Assembly: GCF_905147045.1 (NCBI RefSeq)
Contig: NC_065916.1
Coordinates: forward strand, 3,810,561 to 3,874,560
Length of the DNA: 64,000 bases
Direction of reading: 5' to 3'
Source of the DNA: Nymphalis io
Taxonomy: Eukaryota > Arthropoda > Insecta > Lepidoptera > Nymphalidae
In this document: positions 21,313 through 30,986 of the stretch, in pieces
How positions within the stretch are numbered: the stretch's first letter is position 1
How the letters are laid out: every line of letters starts with the position of its first letter
The notes under the pieces: model-generated
What the model saw: only the letters and a program-made list of their open reading frames with translations
The model's database searches: none
What the model was told of the DNA's origin: nothing
Translations under genes and position numbers: made by a program

Positions 21313-22115
21313 AAAATAAGTATTTTTTTTGTCTGTCCTTCCGTAAAAACATTTTATTTAAGCCCTTAAAATATTACGGAGTTAGTAATCTATATAATAA
21401 CGCGCTTCTAACCACGAGGGTAATGCAGTAACCTGAGACAGCTCCTAACCTTCATAGAGGGATATAAGACCTTAAAGCTTAAAGCAGCAGTAGATACTTT
21501 AAAAAAACTTTATAGTACAAGTTGATAATATGACTACAGTGCCATCTATAATATTATCTTGTAGCTGAATTAAAAAACTTACAGCCACTGGGTCGCTGTG
21601 ACCCTGGCCCCTCAGGCCAAAAATTAAAGACACGACAGGTTAGGGGGCAACCCCGCGGCCCGTACCCAGACTGGCCTAGGCCAGTTAGGAGGAACCAACT
21701 CTCTCTCTTAAAAAACTTTCATTAATAAGACGTATTGCTCGATAAGGGTTTATAAATATGATAAAAAATTGTGTTTAAACTCTTACATAGTTTAATTGTA
21801 GCAAAAGAGTTTAGTTTTTTGCCGATTATTTTTAGTAGGATCTACAGTTTGAGCCGGTGTTAGGTTTATATATTATTACCTGAATAAATTATTTTGATTT
21901 TGAGTTGTTTGTAAAAATGTATTAATAAGATAAGATATTTATTCAATAAAATGAAAATTAACTTTTGGTTTGATATGTCAGGACTCCAAAAAAATCCTTA
22001 CCTAATAATAATTTGAAAACACGTTATCAGGGCTATAGAAAAAGACTTAGGATACCTAAAATCTGAGCCCCCCCCCCCACACTTATGGGAACTAGTAATA
22101 AATAAACATACTCAC
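21313..22115. other. Intron-like region of gene copy III
   Basis: No gene. A GC-richer patch at 21,590-21,720 is unassigned. From about 21,770 the sequence matches 48,350 onward, so the direct duplication starts there. A C9 run lies near 22,070. Confidence 0.5.
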
Positions 22116-22280
22116 AACGAGCATGGCTTAGTGCGGGGAGTAACCCGTGAGCCCGTGGAGCGTGGTGCGTTGGTACTTGCTGTGGCCCGCCAGGTCCAGG
22201 AAAGACACCATCTTGGCGCTCCTCTCTCCGATGCGCTCCGCTGTCATCAGCTCGGAACAACCGTAGTTGACGACATTACC
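22116..22280 (-). pseudogene. Gtpbp2: GTPBP2-like, G3 (DLAGH) exon with premature stop (copy III)
   Basis: A 165-nt exon (55 codons) between AATCAG and a GTGAGT donor. It encodes GNVVNYGCSELMTAERIGER and MVSFLDLAGHSKYQRTTLHG. DLAGH is the G3 motif of the EF1A-like GTPase, carrying the catalytic His. A TAC-to-TAA change in the last five codons creates a stop; copy II at 48,653-48,817 reads TAC there. Together with loss of the switch I exon this makes copy III a pseudogene. Confidence 0.88.
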
Positions 22281-22436
22281 CTGATTATATGAATGTAATA
22301 CATTATATGACTTTCATTTTAGGTATAAGTAATACCGGGTAGTGTTGCATGTCGATAGTCCATTATCGATAAAATCGATAGTTTTGGACTATCGATAATC
22401 AATGATTTTTCGATAGTATTGACGTATTGATTTTTT

Positions 22437-22701
22437 GACGAGCCGGTTGGCGTGGTTGGTAGTTACTTGCCTTTCATGCCAAAGGTCGTGGGTTCGATTC
22501 CCACCCAGGACAGACATTTGTGTGCATGAACATGTCTGTTTGTCCTGAGTCTGGGTGTAATTATCTATATAAGTATGTATTTACAAAAGAAAAGTAGTAT
22601 ATGTAGTATATCAGTTGTCTGGTTTCCATAACACAAGCTCTGCTTAATTTGGGATCAGATGACCGTGTGTGAATAATGTCCAATATTATTATTATTATTA
22701 T
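22437..22701 (+). mobile_element. SINE-A nested in MITE
   Basis: Full-length SINE-A whose (ATT)n tail is the exact site of the Dong/R4 insertion. Its twin, without that insertion, is at 49,226-49,506. Confidence 0.85.
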
Positions 22702-22771
22702 TTCTATTTAACTTTTAAAGTTTCTCTTCTTTCGAAGGGTTTAAACCGAAAACGCGGGCTGCAGCCAAGCG

Positions 22772-23479
22772 TTAAGGAGTGTTGCTTATATTAAAAACGT
22801 TGATGATAAAGTGGATGAATAATAATGATATAAACTTTCGGGTGATACGGCAGGTGTTAAGGATTATGGCTTTTTGAAGTATATGGAGGATATACGCTGG
22901 CATTTGTAAGGTGTTCAGACTTTGCGTCAAGGATTTTGGCACGATACCTGTGGATGATAGGACTATTGGGACTATGTGTACTGTTTGTGCTTTCCATTGC
23001 GTTTTAATTTCTATGGCGAGATCTTGATATTTACTTAACTTTTCAGATATTGTGGTTTGTATGTTATGTGAATTAGGAACGGCTATATCGATAAGATAAA
23101 CGATTCTATTGATTTTATCATGAACGGTAATATCTGGTCTGTTATAACAGATAGTTTTGTCAGTTATTATTGTTCTATCCCAGTAGATTTTGTGGTTTCT
23201 AGTGTCTAATACACTTTCCGGTTTATATTTGTAATATGGATTCATTTCTGTTATAAGTTTATATTTGTATGCTAAATGTTGGTGTATGATTGCAGCCACT
23301 TGATCATGTCGATGCTTATAATCGGTCTGTGCGAGAGATTTGCAAGCCCCCGTTATGTGCTGAATAGTTTCAGAGGCTGCGTTACATTGTCTACATAAGT
23401 CAGTAGGTTGATTATTATCCTTCATTATGTACTTCCTATAGTTACGAGTTGCTATTATTTGGTCCTGAATGGCGAGCAT
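22772..23479 (-). pseudogene. Dong/R4 C-terminus: zinc-binding and restriction-like endonuclease
   Basis: Contains a Cys/His knuckle (LCRQCNAASETIQHITGACK) and then a PD-(D/E)XK-like segment NRPDITVHD...YLIDIAVP. Both are hallmarks of R2/R4-group LINEs, which cut the target with a restriction-like rather than APE-type nuclease. It is one frame off from the RT ORF, so a frameshift near 23,490 separates them. Confidence 0.85.
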
Positions 23480-23504
23480 AAAACCTTCGGTCTCAGGGAA
23501 CAGT

Positions 23505-25274
23505 TCACCTCGTTTGAGCCATTGTGTTTTTAGAGTTAAGGTGTGTCTTTAATACGAGATTTAATCGGTGCGAGAATTTTGTAAGCAGTTCTTGTTTTGT
23601 CGTAGTTTGCAGTATTTGCCTAGATTGTTTAAAACCAAGGTATTTATATGTGCTTTGTTCATCCATTGGTTCAATTTGTTCACCAGTTTCGAGTGTGTAG
23701 CTATTATTAAGGATTTTTCCTTTCGAGATTGACAGAATTTTGCACTTGTCGACACCGAATTTCATATGAATATCTTTGGAGAACTGTTCCGTAATGCTTG
23801 CTAACTCAAGCAGCGTGTTTTTGTCAGTGGAGTAAAGTTTTATATCGTCCATGTACATGAGGTGTGATAAGTTATATTGGGTGTTATTACCGTAAAGTGT
23901 GAATCCTGTATTGGTTTTATTTAACAAGAGTGAAAGAGGATTTAAGGCCAAGCAAAACCAGAGGGGGCTCAGAGCGTCTCCTTGAAAAACTCCTCGTTGG
24001 ATACGAATTGTTTCAGTAGTTAGACATTTCATGGACGATTGTTTTATTTTTAATACAGTTTGCCAGTTTTGCATAGAATTTTGAAGAAATGATATGAGGG
24101 TTGGGTTTATTTTATACAATTTTAAGACATACAATAACCAGCTATGCGGGACTGAATCAAAGGCTTTTTGATAATCAATAAACATAGTATGGATATCTGA
24201 TTTTGATTTTACCGCACTACTTAAAATGATTGCATCAAAAGTAAGCTGCTCCTTACAACCTTGGCTATTTTTTCTACACCCCTTTTGCTGTTCGGCTAAT
24301 ATATTATGTTTAGTTAAATGTTTGTATATTTCTAAAAAATGTTCTAGAGCATGAACGAATGTGTTCTCTATTTCAGTGTTTTCTTCTAAAGTCATATCAT
24401 GATCGTGGGTGATACTTTCTATGTTTTGTTCATCAATAGGGGTTGATGTAACGGAATCAGTGCATGTAACTGTAGTGTTTTGCATTTTCCTAGCTTGTGA
24501 GTTTGTTTCTGAATTAGATTTGAATGCATCGTAGTGTGTAATATTACTTTGTTCTGTTGTTTGTAAATGTTCATTATCTGTGTCTTCCGTTAGTATGTGT
24601 GTATAATGTAATTCATCTGCTACTTGTTGTTTAATCAGTGTTAATCTATCTTGTTTAATATATTTATTATTTATTATTGCCCTTCGTTGATCCGCTAATC
24701 TTTGCTCTGTAATGTGTGTAAACTCTGGGTATAAGTTTATAAACTCTTCATACAAACGTTTTCTATAAGCGGTCTTATTGGTCTCTAATTGTGTTATTTT
24801 GAAATAAATCCTAATAATTGCTTCATTGCATTCATTTGTCCATTTCATACGTTTTCCTGTTAGTGTGTTAAGGGATGTTTTAAGATTTGTGGCGTTTTGT
24901 TGTATCTGAGTTTGGATTACTTGCAATTCTGTTCTAACTTCATCGTAAATCTGATCAATGGTTTCTTGTGATAATAATTTCTTTTGTATAATAGCTCTAC
25001 GTTGGTCACCAATTCTCTGTCTGCTTACTTCCATATGTGGATATTTATCTATAAATTTTATATGTAATGAAGAAAGATATGAATTTGTGTCTGATTCTAA
25101 ATTTGTAAGATATAGGTAGGTACGTAGGATGAACTTATTCATTTCCATACTCCATTTTTTACGTTTTTTTACGCCACTGGTGGTGGGCACAGGTTCACTG
25201 ACAAAATTAGTCTCCTGTGCAACATCCGCCAGTTGAGCACCGGTTGATGATGAATTTGGTGAAGATGCATACAA
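23505..25274 (-). pseudogene. Dong/R4 N-terminus and RT, internally deleted
   Basis: 589 residues. Two tandem Myb-like units at about 35-95 and 130-200 share the pattern KW(S/T)...I.R.Y....(Y)P....R..DQRRAII. These probably bind the target. A low-complexity Thr/Glu linker leads straight into LAEQQKGCRKNSQG and the RT motifs MFIDYQKAFDSVPHS, RGVFQGDALSPLWFCLALNP and LMYMDDIKLYS (YMDD variant of the catalytic box). The segment that normally carries the first RT motifs before LAEQQKG is missing. Confidence 0.87.
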
Positions 25275-25689
25275 AATTGGTGATGAAGAGGGTATTGATG
25301 GGAATAAAGATTTGGAGGATGAATTAGAAGTCTGCGTGGACTCTTCTTCTAACGATGGCTCGTTCGCCTGTATATATTTTTAAGTTTTAGACCTAGTTAT
25401 CATATTATTCCCACGAGTAGCTAGGGACATAAAAGTCAATCACAGCAGAGCCCTGCATTCACTGTGATAAGGGTAAATTAAATTAGAGGTCCCCTTGTCT
25501 CTAAAGTTCGCATACTAACGACTAAGCACCCCCTTAGCCATGGAGCCCTCGGCGTACGCTGTTCCACCTTGGCTTGGGTTGTATCTCTCTTGGTCTGTCT
25601 TCTCATCTTAGGCCAATCCAACATGAGTAGCTCTATTGGCATAGCCCTAAGAATCATTGAAGCGGACAACTGTGCGCTTCAATGATAGC

Positions 25690-25947
25690 CTCACCGCCTA
25701 ACTGTAACATCAATTCCATCGCGCACAAAGAAATTTGGCAACTCCTTTCTTTGACGCACTACCAAAAAATGGAATTCCTTACCAGCTCACGTGTTCCCCT
25801 CCTCTTACAACCCGGGTTCCTTCAAACGAGGCGTGAAGAGGCATCTTCCCGACTGTACTGGCCGTCGTCGCGTTTGGACTCTACTTCCACTTACCATCAG
25901 GTGGAGTAGAGTCATTTGCCATCCCGGACATATAAAAAAAAAAAAAA
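25690..25947 (+). mobile_element. LINE-K 3' fragment with poly(A)
   Basis: Matches 29,790-30,080: C-terminal residues KKWNSLPAHVFPSSYNPGSF, the AGAGTCATTTGCCAT region of the 3' UTR, and a poly(A) tail. A typical 5'-truncated insertion. Confidence 0.85.
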
Positions 25948-26136
25948 CAAGCACCACCACGTCGGCAACGTAAAGATACGTCGGTGGGGTTATTATTATT
26001 ATTATTATTATATTATAATTGCTTTCTCAAGATAAGTAATGTAGTAGGCCCAGTAACAACACTATTATTAATGAAGTTTTATTAAATCGTTACTATCGAA
26101 TGAATACCTATGGATTGCTGTTATCCATATTATTAA

Positions 26137-26510
26137 TAATAATAATAATGTCCTCCAGACCGATTTCGGCCACGGCGGCCAATCTCAAGAGAGATTAGCC
26201 AACTACGCAGGAGATATTATAGTGCACAAGTGTGTGCACAAACACAGGTGCACTCTCTACTCCCTAACTCTCATAATCCGATGGGACGGCGACCCGACAC
26301 GACCGGAAAGAGTTCAGGCGCAGGACCAACGGCTTTACGTGCTTTCCGAGGCACGGGAGTGTACACACTTCCAACTTCCGGACTCCGGGCTGCTACTGAG
26401 AATTTTCTAACAGAAAAACCCAATAACTTTTTATTGGCCCGATCTGGGAATTGAACCCAGGACCTCCGGGGTCTGCGGTCTTATATCAAGCCACTAGACC
26501 AACGAGGCAG
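26137..26510 (-). mobile_element. SINE-C, full length
   Basis: Minus-strand tRNA-like head: A-box TGGTCTAGTGG and B box GGTTCAATTCC. The (ATT)n tail is at the left end. Its twin at 49,627-49,995 keeps a clear target duplication TTATCAATAGTATT. Confidence 0.85.
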
Positions 26511-26655
26511 GCAAACGAGTTATCAATAGTATTGTGAACAGAGAGCTATAGTAACTATCGATAATATCGACAATATTGACACAAGACGATACTTTCGGAA
26601 GTACTGTCGATAATAGTTTTCGAGGTCAAACTATCGATAGTTCTGCAACACTGAT

Positions 26656-26954
26656 TTACTGGTGGTAGGGCTTTGTGCAAGCTCGTCTGGGTAGGTACCA
26701 CCCACTCATCAGATATTCTACCGCAAAACAGCAATACTTGATATTGTTGTGTTCCGGTTTGAAGGGTGAGTGAGCCAGTGTAATTACAGGCACAAGGGAC
26801 ATAAAATCTTAGTTCCCAAGGTTGGTGGCGCATTGGATATGTAAGCGATGGTTGACATTTCTTACAATGCCAATGTCTAAGAGCGTTGGTGACCACTTAC
26901 CATCAGGTGGCCCATAAGCTCGTCCGCCTTCCTTTACTATAAAAAAAAAAAAAA
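26656..26954 (+). repeat. REP-D, precisely delimited insertion
   Basis: The twin locus (50,137-50,146) reads CACTGATACCTGG without it, which fixes both ends: it begins TTACTGGTGG and ends in A-rich sequence. No target duplication is visible at this site. Confidence 0.85.
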
Positions 26955-27212
26955 ACCTGGGATTAGGTAAATGAAACTACAATTTATTAGATTACAAAAA
27001 CAATCACTTTTACACTATATACACTCCGTAGCGAATATCTAGACAGCGCGATTCAGGAATGTGACATTTCGAATGAGCGCCATCTATCGTTAACGGGTTG
27101 TAACATACGCCATCATACAACTGGATAATAGAATAACGGAAGCTTTTACAAAGATTAATATAATTGAAAAATGAGTATGAAAACTAGATAAAGATGCTTA
27201 GACAACTTGTAG

Positions 27213-27452
27213 CCGAGATGGCCCAGTGGTAAGAACGCGTGAATCTTAACCGATGATCGTGAGTTCAAACCCGGGCAAGCACCACTGAATTTTCATGTGC
27301 TTAATTTGTGATTATAATTCATCTCTGCTTGACGGTGAAGAAAAATATCGTGAGGAAACCTGCATGTGTCTAATTTACTGAAATTCTGCCACATGTGTAT
27401 TCCACCAACCCGCCTTTAGCCCAGCAGTGGGACATTCACAGGCTGTTACGAA
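27213..27452 (+). mobile_element. SINE-B (Metulj-like)
   Basis: A-box TGGCCCAGTGG and B-box region GAGTTCAAACCC, ending AGGCTGTTACG. Flanked by TAGACAACT on both sides (target duplication). Shared with 50,398-50,637. Confidence 0.88.
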
Positions 27453-27454
27453 TA

Positions 27455-28035
27455 CGAACGGTTTAGACAACTGCACGGGACTAATAATGGTACTTGTGTG
27501 TGCGTGCAAGCACAGACAGTCTCTATTCCCACACACTCTTAATCCTATTGAGAACCGAGATGGTAGTGAATAGAATGTGTAAATCGTTACCAATGATAGC
27601 GTGTTAAAACCCAGATTAGCACCACTAAATTGGAACAGCGTATTGGAATAAGCTCCTCATCAAAGGGAGAAGAGGGATGGATTAGCCCAGCCGTGGGACA
27701 TAGACATTTACATAAAATCCCAGGGTGAAAATTAGAGAGAGTTCAGGCGCAAACAATGTCTTTACATGCTTCCAAATCTCACTTCTAGTGTACAACTTAC
27801 TTTTACTTTTCTTTTCTATTTACTTATTATAAAAAAATAACGCCTCTGCTGGGCTAAGCCCTCCCCTCCACTTATGATTTGGAGCTCTAAATTGCAGTTT
27901 CAATGCGGATTGATGGATATACATAGCAATACTTCATCCCATAAAAGCAGATCTCCTGACAATGTGCCCATTGATTAAGCACATCAAAGTGCAGTGGTGT
28001 TTGCCCGGGCTTTGCAAGTGGGTGGGGGATTGTTC
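27455..28035. repeat. Degenerate SINE-C and SINE-B remnants
   Basis: 27,490-27,590 resembles the SINE-C body, and 27,840-28,035 resembles reversed SINE-B (TGCTGGGCTAAG, AGTGGTGTTTGCCCGGGCTT). Both are repeated at 50,670-51,215. Confidence 0.55.
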
Positions 28036-28036
28036 T

Positions 28037-28185
28037 TATAGCATATGGGCCACCTGATGGTAAGTGGTCACCAACGCCCATAGACATTGGCATTGCAAGA
28101 AATGTTAACCATCGCTTACATCGCCAATGCGCCACCAACCTTGGGAACTAAGATGTTATGTCCCTTGTGCCTGTAATTAAATACT
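28037..28185 (-). repeat. REP-D, partial
   Basis: Its left end is a deletion joint: the corresponding full stretch is at 51,720-51,895 and the intervening 540 bp of the twin is absent here. Confidence 0.75.
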
Positions 28186-28242
28186 CAATATTTAATTTAG
28201 TTACTAGAACTCACGACTTCAACAAGATAATAACGAACGTAC

Positions 28243-28354
28243 CTTGAGTGAGAACGCCTATGAGCGTCGACTTGCCCGCCTCGTTCGCCCCCCTCACCGC
28301 GACCCGCAGCTCGACGCTCTGCTGCGTGTCCGCCAGCTGCGAACCGAGTACGTA
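28243..28354 (-). pseudogene. Gtpbp2: GTPBP2-like, G1 (P-loop) exon (copy III)
   Basis: A 112-nt exon with acceptor GCTACAG and donor CAAG|GTACGT. It encodes GSQLADTQQSVELRVAV and then GANEAGKSTLIGVLTQ, the G1 P-loop (GxxxxGKST). Most of this family reads GNVDSGKST; the N-V-D to A-N-E change is shared with copy II. Copy III differs from copy II by Arg for Trp and Arg for Met just before the P-loop. The exon is open, but the next exon of the gene has been deleted from this copy. Confidence 0.87.
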
Positions 28355-28433
28355 CTGTAGCGTAGACAGGTTTAGACAGAGATAGAATTATCAAATCTTT
28401 TGACCCTTATCGTGTAACCAGTGTTGGTGTTTG

Positions 28434-28455
28434 TTTCGCTACTTAAGTAGCGAAA
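28434..28455. repeat. 22-bp perfect palindrome at a breakpoint
   Basis: A perfect inverted repeat centred on ACTTAAGT, sitting where homology to the 52-kb copy ends and the LINE-K sequence begins. Confidence 0.8.
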
Positions 28456-28593
28456 ATTGCCGGCGTGTGTTTTCACGCGTAAGTACGACTATTTTTATGT
28501 TGTGCATGTGATGCACAGCGCATTGTACAGATTGGTCATGACCTTATTTCGCATCCTAGGGGCTCCCGTAGCTTCTGGCGTCTGACCAAGTCT

Positions 28594-29031
28594 GTGCAAA
28601 ACAATTTCTGCCAACCTTCGCTGCCACCGCTCAGAAATCCGGACGGATCGCTAGCTCACAGTGCGCAGGAGAAAGCCGACCTCCTGGCTAAACTCTTTGC
28701 CGACAACTTTGTGATCGATGATTGTAGTGCGCAGCCACCAACAAAACCTTCATGTGGCCACACGATGCCTGACATCAAAATCAGGCAACGTGATGTGCGT
28801 GCGGAGCTGCAATCACTTGATATACGGAAAGCTAGCGGTCCTGATGGAATACCAGCCATTGTGCTGAAGAAGTGCGCGGCGGAGCTGTCTCCTTTATTAA
28901 CGCGCCTGTTCCAACTTTCTCTTTCTTCGGGATGTGTGCCGGAGGCTTGGAGAAGAGCTAATGTGCAAGCGGTTCCCAAAAAAGGGGATCGGTCTGACCC
29001 GGCAAATTATCGACCAATAGATATCACCTAA
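28594..29031 (+). pseudogene. LINE-K RT N-terminal part
   Basis: Encodes LPPLRNPDGSLAHSAQEKAD, the RT motif KASGPDGIPAIVLKKCA and KKGDRSDPANYRPI, then a stop where the twin at 59.15 kb continues into a Ser codon. The open frame extends upstream of the Met to about 28,510 (SFWRLTKS). Related to 59,150-59,694 by a few substitutions. Confidence 0.85.
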
Positions 29032-29104
29032 GTACTTTGTAAGGTGATTGAAGGGATTCTAAACAACCAACTGATCCATTACCTAGACGATCACTGTCTA
29101 ATTA

Positions 29105-29968
29105 ATGATCGATGAAAGTACAGTGCATGGTGGATACCACGGACGCGCAGTGGCTGGGCGGGCGGAAACTGAGGAGAGGCGGGAGAATCTTGTTATTGAA
29201 CTCGATAGGACGTTAGAGCTCATTGCCAAATGGGGTTCTGATAATCTTGTTGAGTTTAATGCCAAGAAAACACAGGTATGCGCTCTCACAGCGAAAAAGT
29301 CACCATTTTACCCTCATCCCTCCCTCTGTGGCATACCGCTGATGATACAAAGCAAAATCGCCATGCTGGGGATGGACGTTCGCTGCGACCTTAGTCCAAG
29401 GGCATATAATTACATCGAGGCTATTATAAAAAAAGCTTCACGAAAACTCGGAGTTCTGAACAAGGTGCGGCGTTTTTTCACGCCACAACAACTGTGCCTG
29501 TTATACAAAACACAGGTACGATCTTGCGTTGAATATTACTCGCACCTTTGGGATGACTCCGCTAAGTACCTACTGGAGGCCTTGGACCGGTTGCAGCGAC
29601 GTGCAGTACGCATTATTGGCTACGTAAAGGTCACAAACACCCTTGAACCTTTACAATTGCGTCGCGAGATAGCAGCACTGAGCGCTTTCTATCGACTGTA
29701 TCACGGCGAGTGCTCTGAGGAATTATTCTCTCTAATTCCTGCTTCCCCCTTCCTTCTTAAGTCCACGCGAGCTGGTTTTCGATGTCACCGCCTAACTGTG
29801 GCATCAATTCCATCGCGCACAAAGAAATTTGGCAACTCCTTTCTTTATCGCACTACCAAAAAATGGAATTCCTTACCAGCTCACGTGTTCCCCTCCTCTT
29901 ACAACCCGGGTTCCTTCAAACGAGGCGTGAAGAGGCATCTTGCGGGCCGGCAAGGTGGTGACGGCTAG
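29105..29968 (+). pseudogene. LINE-K RT C-terminal part
   Basis: Resumes after the missing catalytic box with DSTVHGGYHGR-like sequence (immediately after the YADD region), then DNLVEFNAKKTQVCALT, LGVLNKVRRFFTPQQLCLLY and the C-terminal FGNSFLYRTTKKWNSLPAHV. A roughly 150-200-codon deletion removes the RT active site. Confidence 0.85.
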
Positions 29969-30124
29969 TTCAGAACATTCTTCCCGACTGTACTGGCCGT
30001 CGTCGCGTTTGGATTCTACTACCACTTAACATTAGGTGGAGTAGAGTCATTTGCCATACCGGACATATAAAAAAAAAAAAAGTTAGGATTAGTACTTTCC
30101 AATCTGAATTGTAACATATCTCGT

Positions 30125-30617
30125 GTGGACCCTTTATCAGAACCTGAAGATGAACATCATCCTTCCCTTTGTATTAAAGTTGATATGAATACCATTGAGC
30201 GAAATTTAAATCCAGCTATTCGTGTTGTACGTCGCTTTCACAGCGCTGATTATGATAAAATTAATTTTGAATTAGCTAAAGTCAACTGGCAACACGAATT
30301 TAAAAACAAAGATATTAGTCAGGCAGTTGATACGTTCTATCTTATCGTAAATCACATTATAGAGACATTTGTCCCGTCTAAGTGTATAAATGAGATCAAT
30401 AAATATCCACGCTGGTTTACGCGACCCTTGATAAAATTAATTAATAAAAAATTAAAATTCCACAAAAAATGGAAAATTTATGGCCAACAAAACGATTATA
30501 ACAAGTTCTCTGAATTACGACTACAATCAAAAAACTTAGAAGGAACGTGTTATAATGAGTTTCTGGAACGAGCAGAGAATAATATTCATTTTAGCTCAAA
30601 ACAGTTTTGGTCCTATA
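30125..30617 (+). pseudogene. LINE ORF2, linker segment before SINE insertion
   Basis: Encodes FHSADYDKINFELAKVNW and ELRLQSKNLEGTCYNEFLE, aligned with the endonuclease-RT linker of the 15.1-18.0 kb ORF2. Interrupted in a FWSY motif by SINE-B; sequence past 30,617 is SINE, not LINE protein. Confidence 0.82.
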
Positions 30618-30932
30618 CAGTAACAGTAACAGCCTGTAAATGTCCCACTGCTGGGCTAAGGCCTCCTCTCCCTTTTTTTTTTTTTGAGGAGAAGGTTTGG
30701 AGCTTATTCCACCACGCTGCTCCAGTGCGGGTTGGTGGAATACACATGTGGCAGAATTTCAATGAAATTAGGCACATGCAGGTTTCCTCACGATGTTTTC
30801 CTTCACCGTAAAGCACGAGATGAATTATAATTACAAATTAAGCACATGAAAAGTCAGTGGTGCTTGCCCGGGCTTGAACCCACGATCATCGGTTAAGATT
30901 CACGCGTTCTTACCACTGGGCCATCTCGGCTA
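30618..30932 (-). mobile_element. SINE-B insertion in LINE
   Basis: Flanked by a perfect 12-bp target duplication TTTGGTCCTATA (30,606-30,617 and 30,933-30,944). Full-length Metulj-like unit. Confidence 0.93.
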
Positions 30933-30986
30933 TTTGGTCCTATATAAAGACTAAAAAAGTATACTCATACATCTGTACCTAATGTA

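Larger units (their letters stand above)
22702..25987 (-). mobile_element. Dong/R4-type LINE inserted in (ATT)n, defective
   Basis: Both ends lie in (ATT)n: the SINE-A tail on the right of its 3' end and TTATTATTATT at 25,987 onward. The twin locus at 49,470-49,515 has one uninterrupted ATT tract, i.e. an empty site. Preference for TAA/ATT tracts is a known trait of Dong elements. One fused region carries Myb-like repeats, RT and a restriction-like endonuclease. A 3' fragment of another LINE sits in its 5' part at about 25,690-25,947. Confidence 0.85.
22340..26653. mobile_element. hAT-type MITE, interrupted by nested insertions (left copy)
   Basis: Terminal inverted repeats TAGTGTTGCA and TGCAACACTG are flanked by an 8-bp target duplication (ATACCGGG on the left). 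The internal sequence is rich in ATCGATAGT palindromic words. It contains SINE-A, Dong/R4, a LINE fragment and SINE-C. The right target duplication is split by REP-D. The better-preserved twin is at 48,877-50,138. Confidence 0.75.
21770..28435. repeat. Segmental duplication, left copy (direct, with 48,350-52,141)
   Basis: Both copies carry the DLAGH exon, hAT-type MITE, SINE-A, SINE-C, SINE-B and P-loop exon in the same order. The left copy additionally has the Dong/R4 insertion and a REP-D insertion. It lacks about 540 bp containing the switch I exon and about 250 bp near 22,425. Homology ends at about 28,435 / 52,141. Confidence 0.88.
28456..30080 (+). mobile_element. LINE-K, internally deleted copy
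   Basis: A non-LTR element with jockey/CR1-like RT (clade uncertain) and a poly(A) tail at 30,068-30,080. The catalytic RT core is deleted. Other pieces of the same family are at 25.7, 35.65, 53.06 and 59.15 kb. Confidence 0.82.

Noticed and set aside
26222..26454. Short proteins of 60-100 residues in SINE-C copies
   Set aside because: They arise from GC-rich repeat sequence and recur at each SINE-C; no start context or domain.
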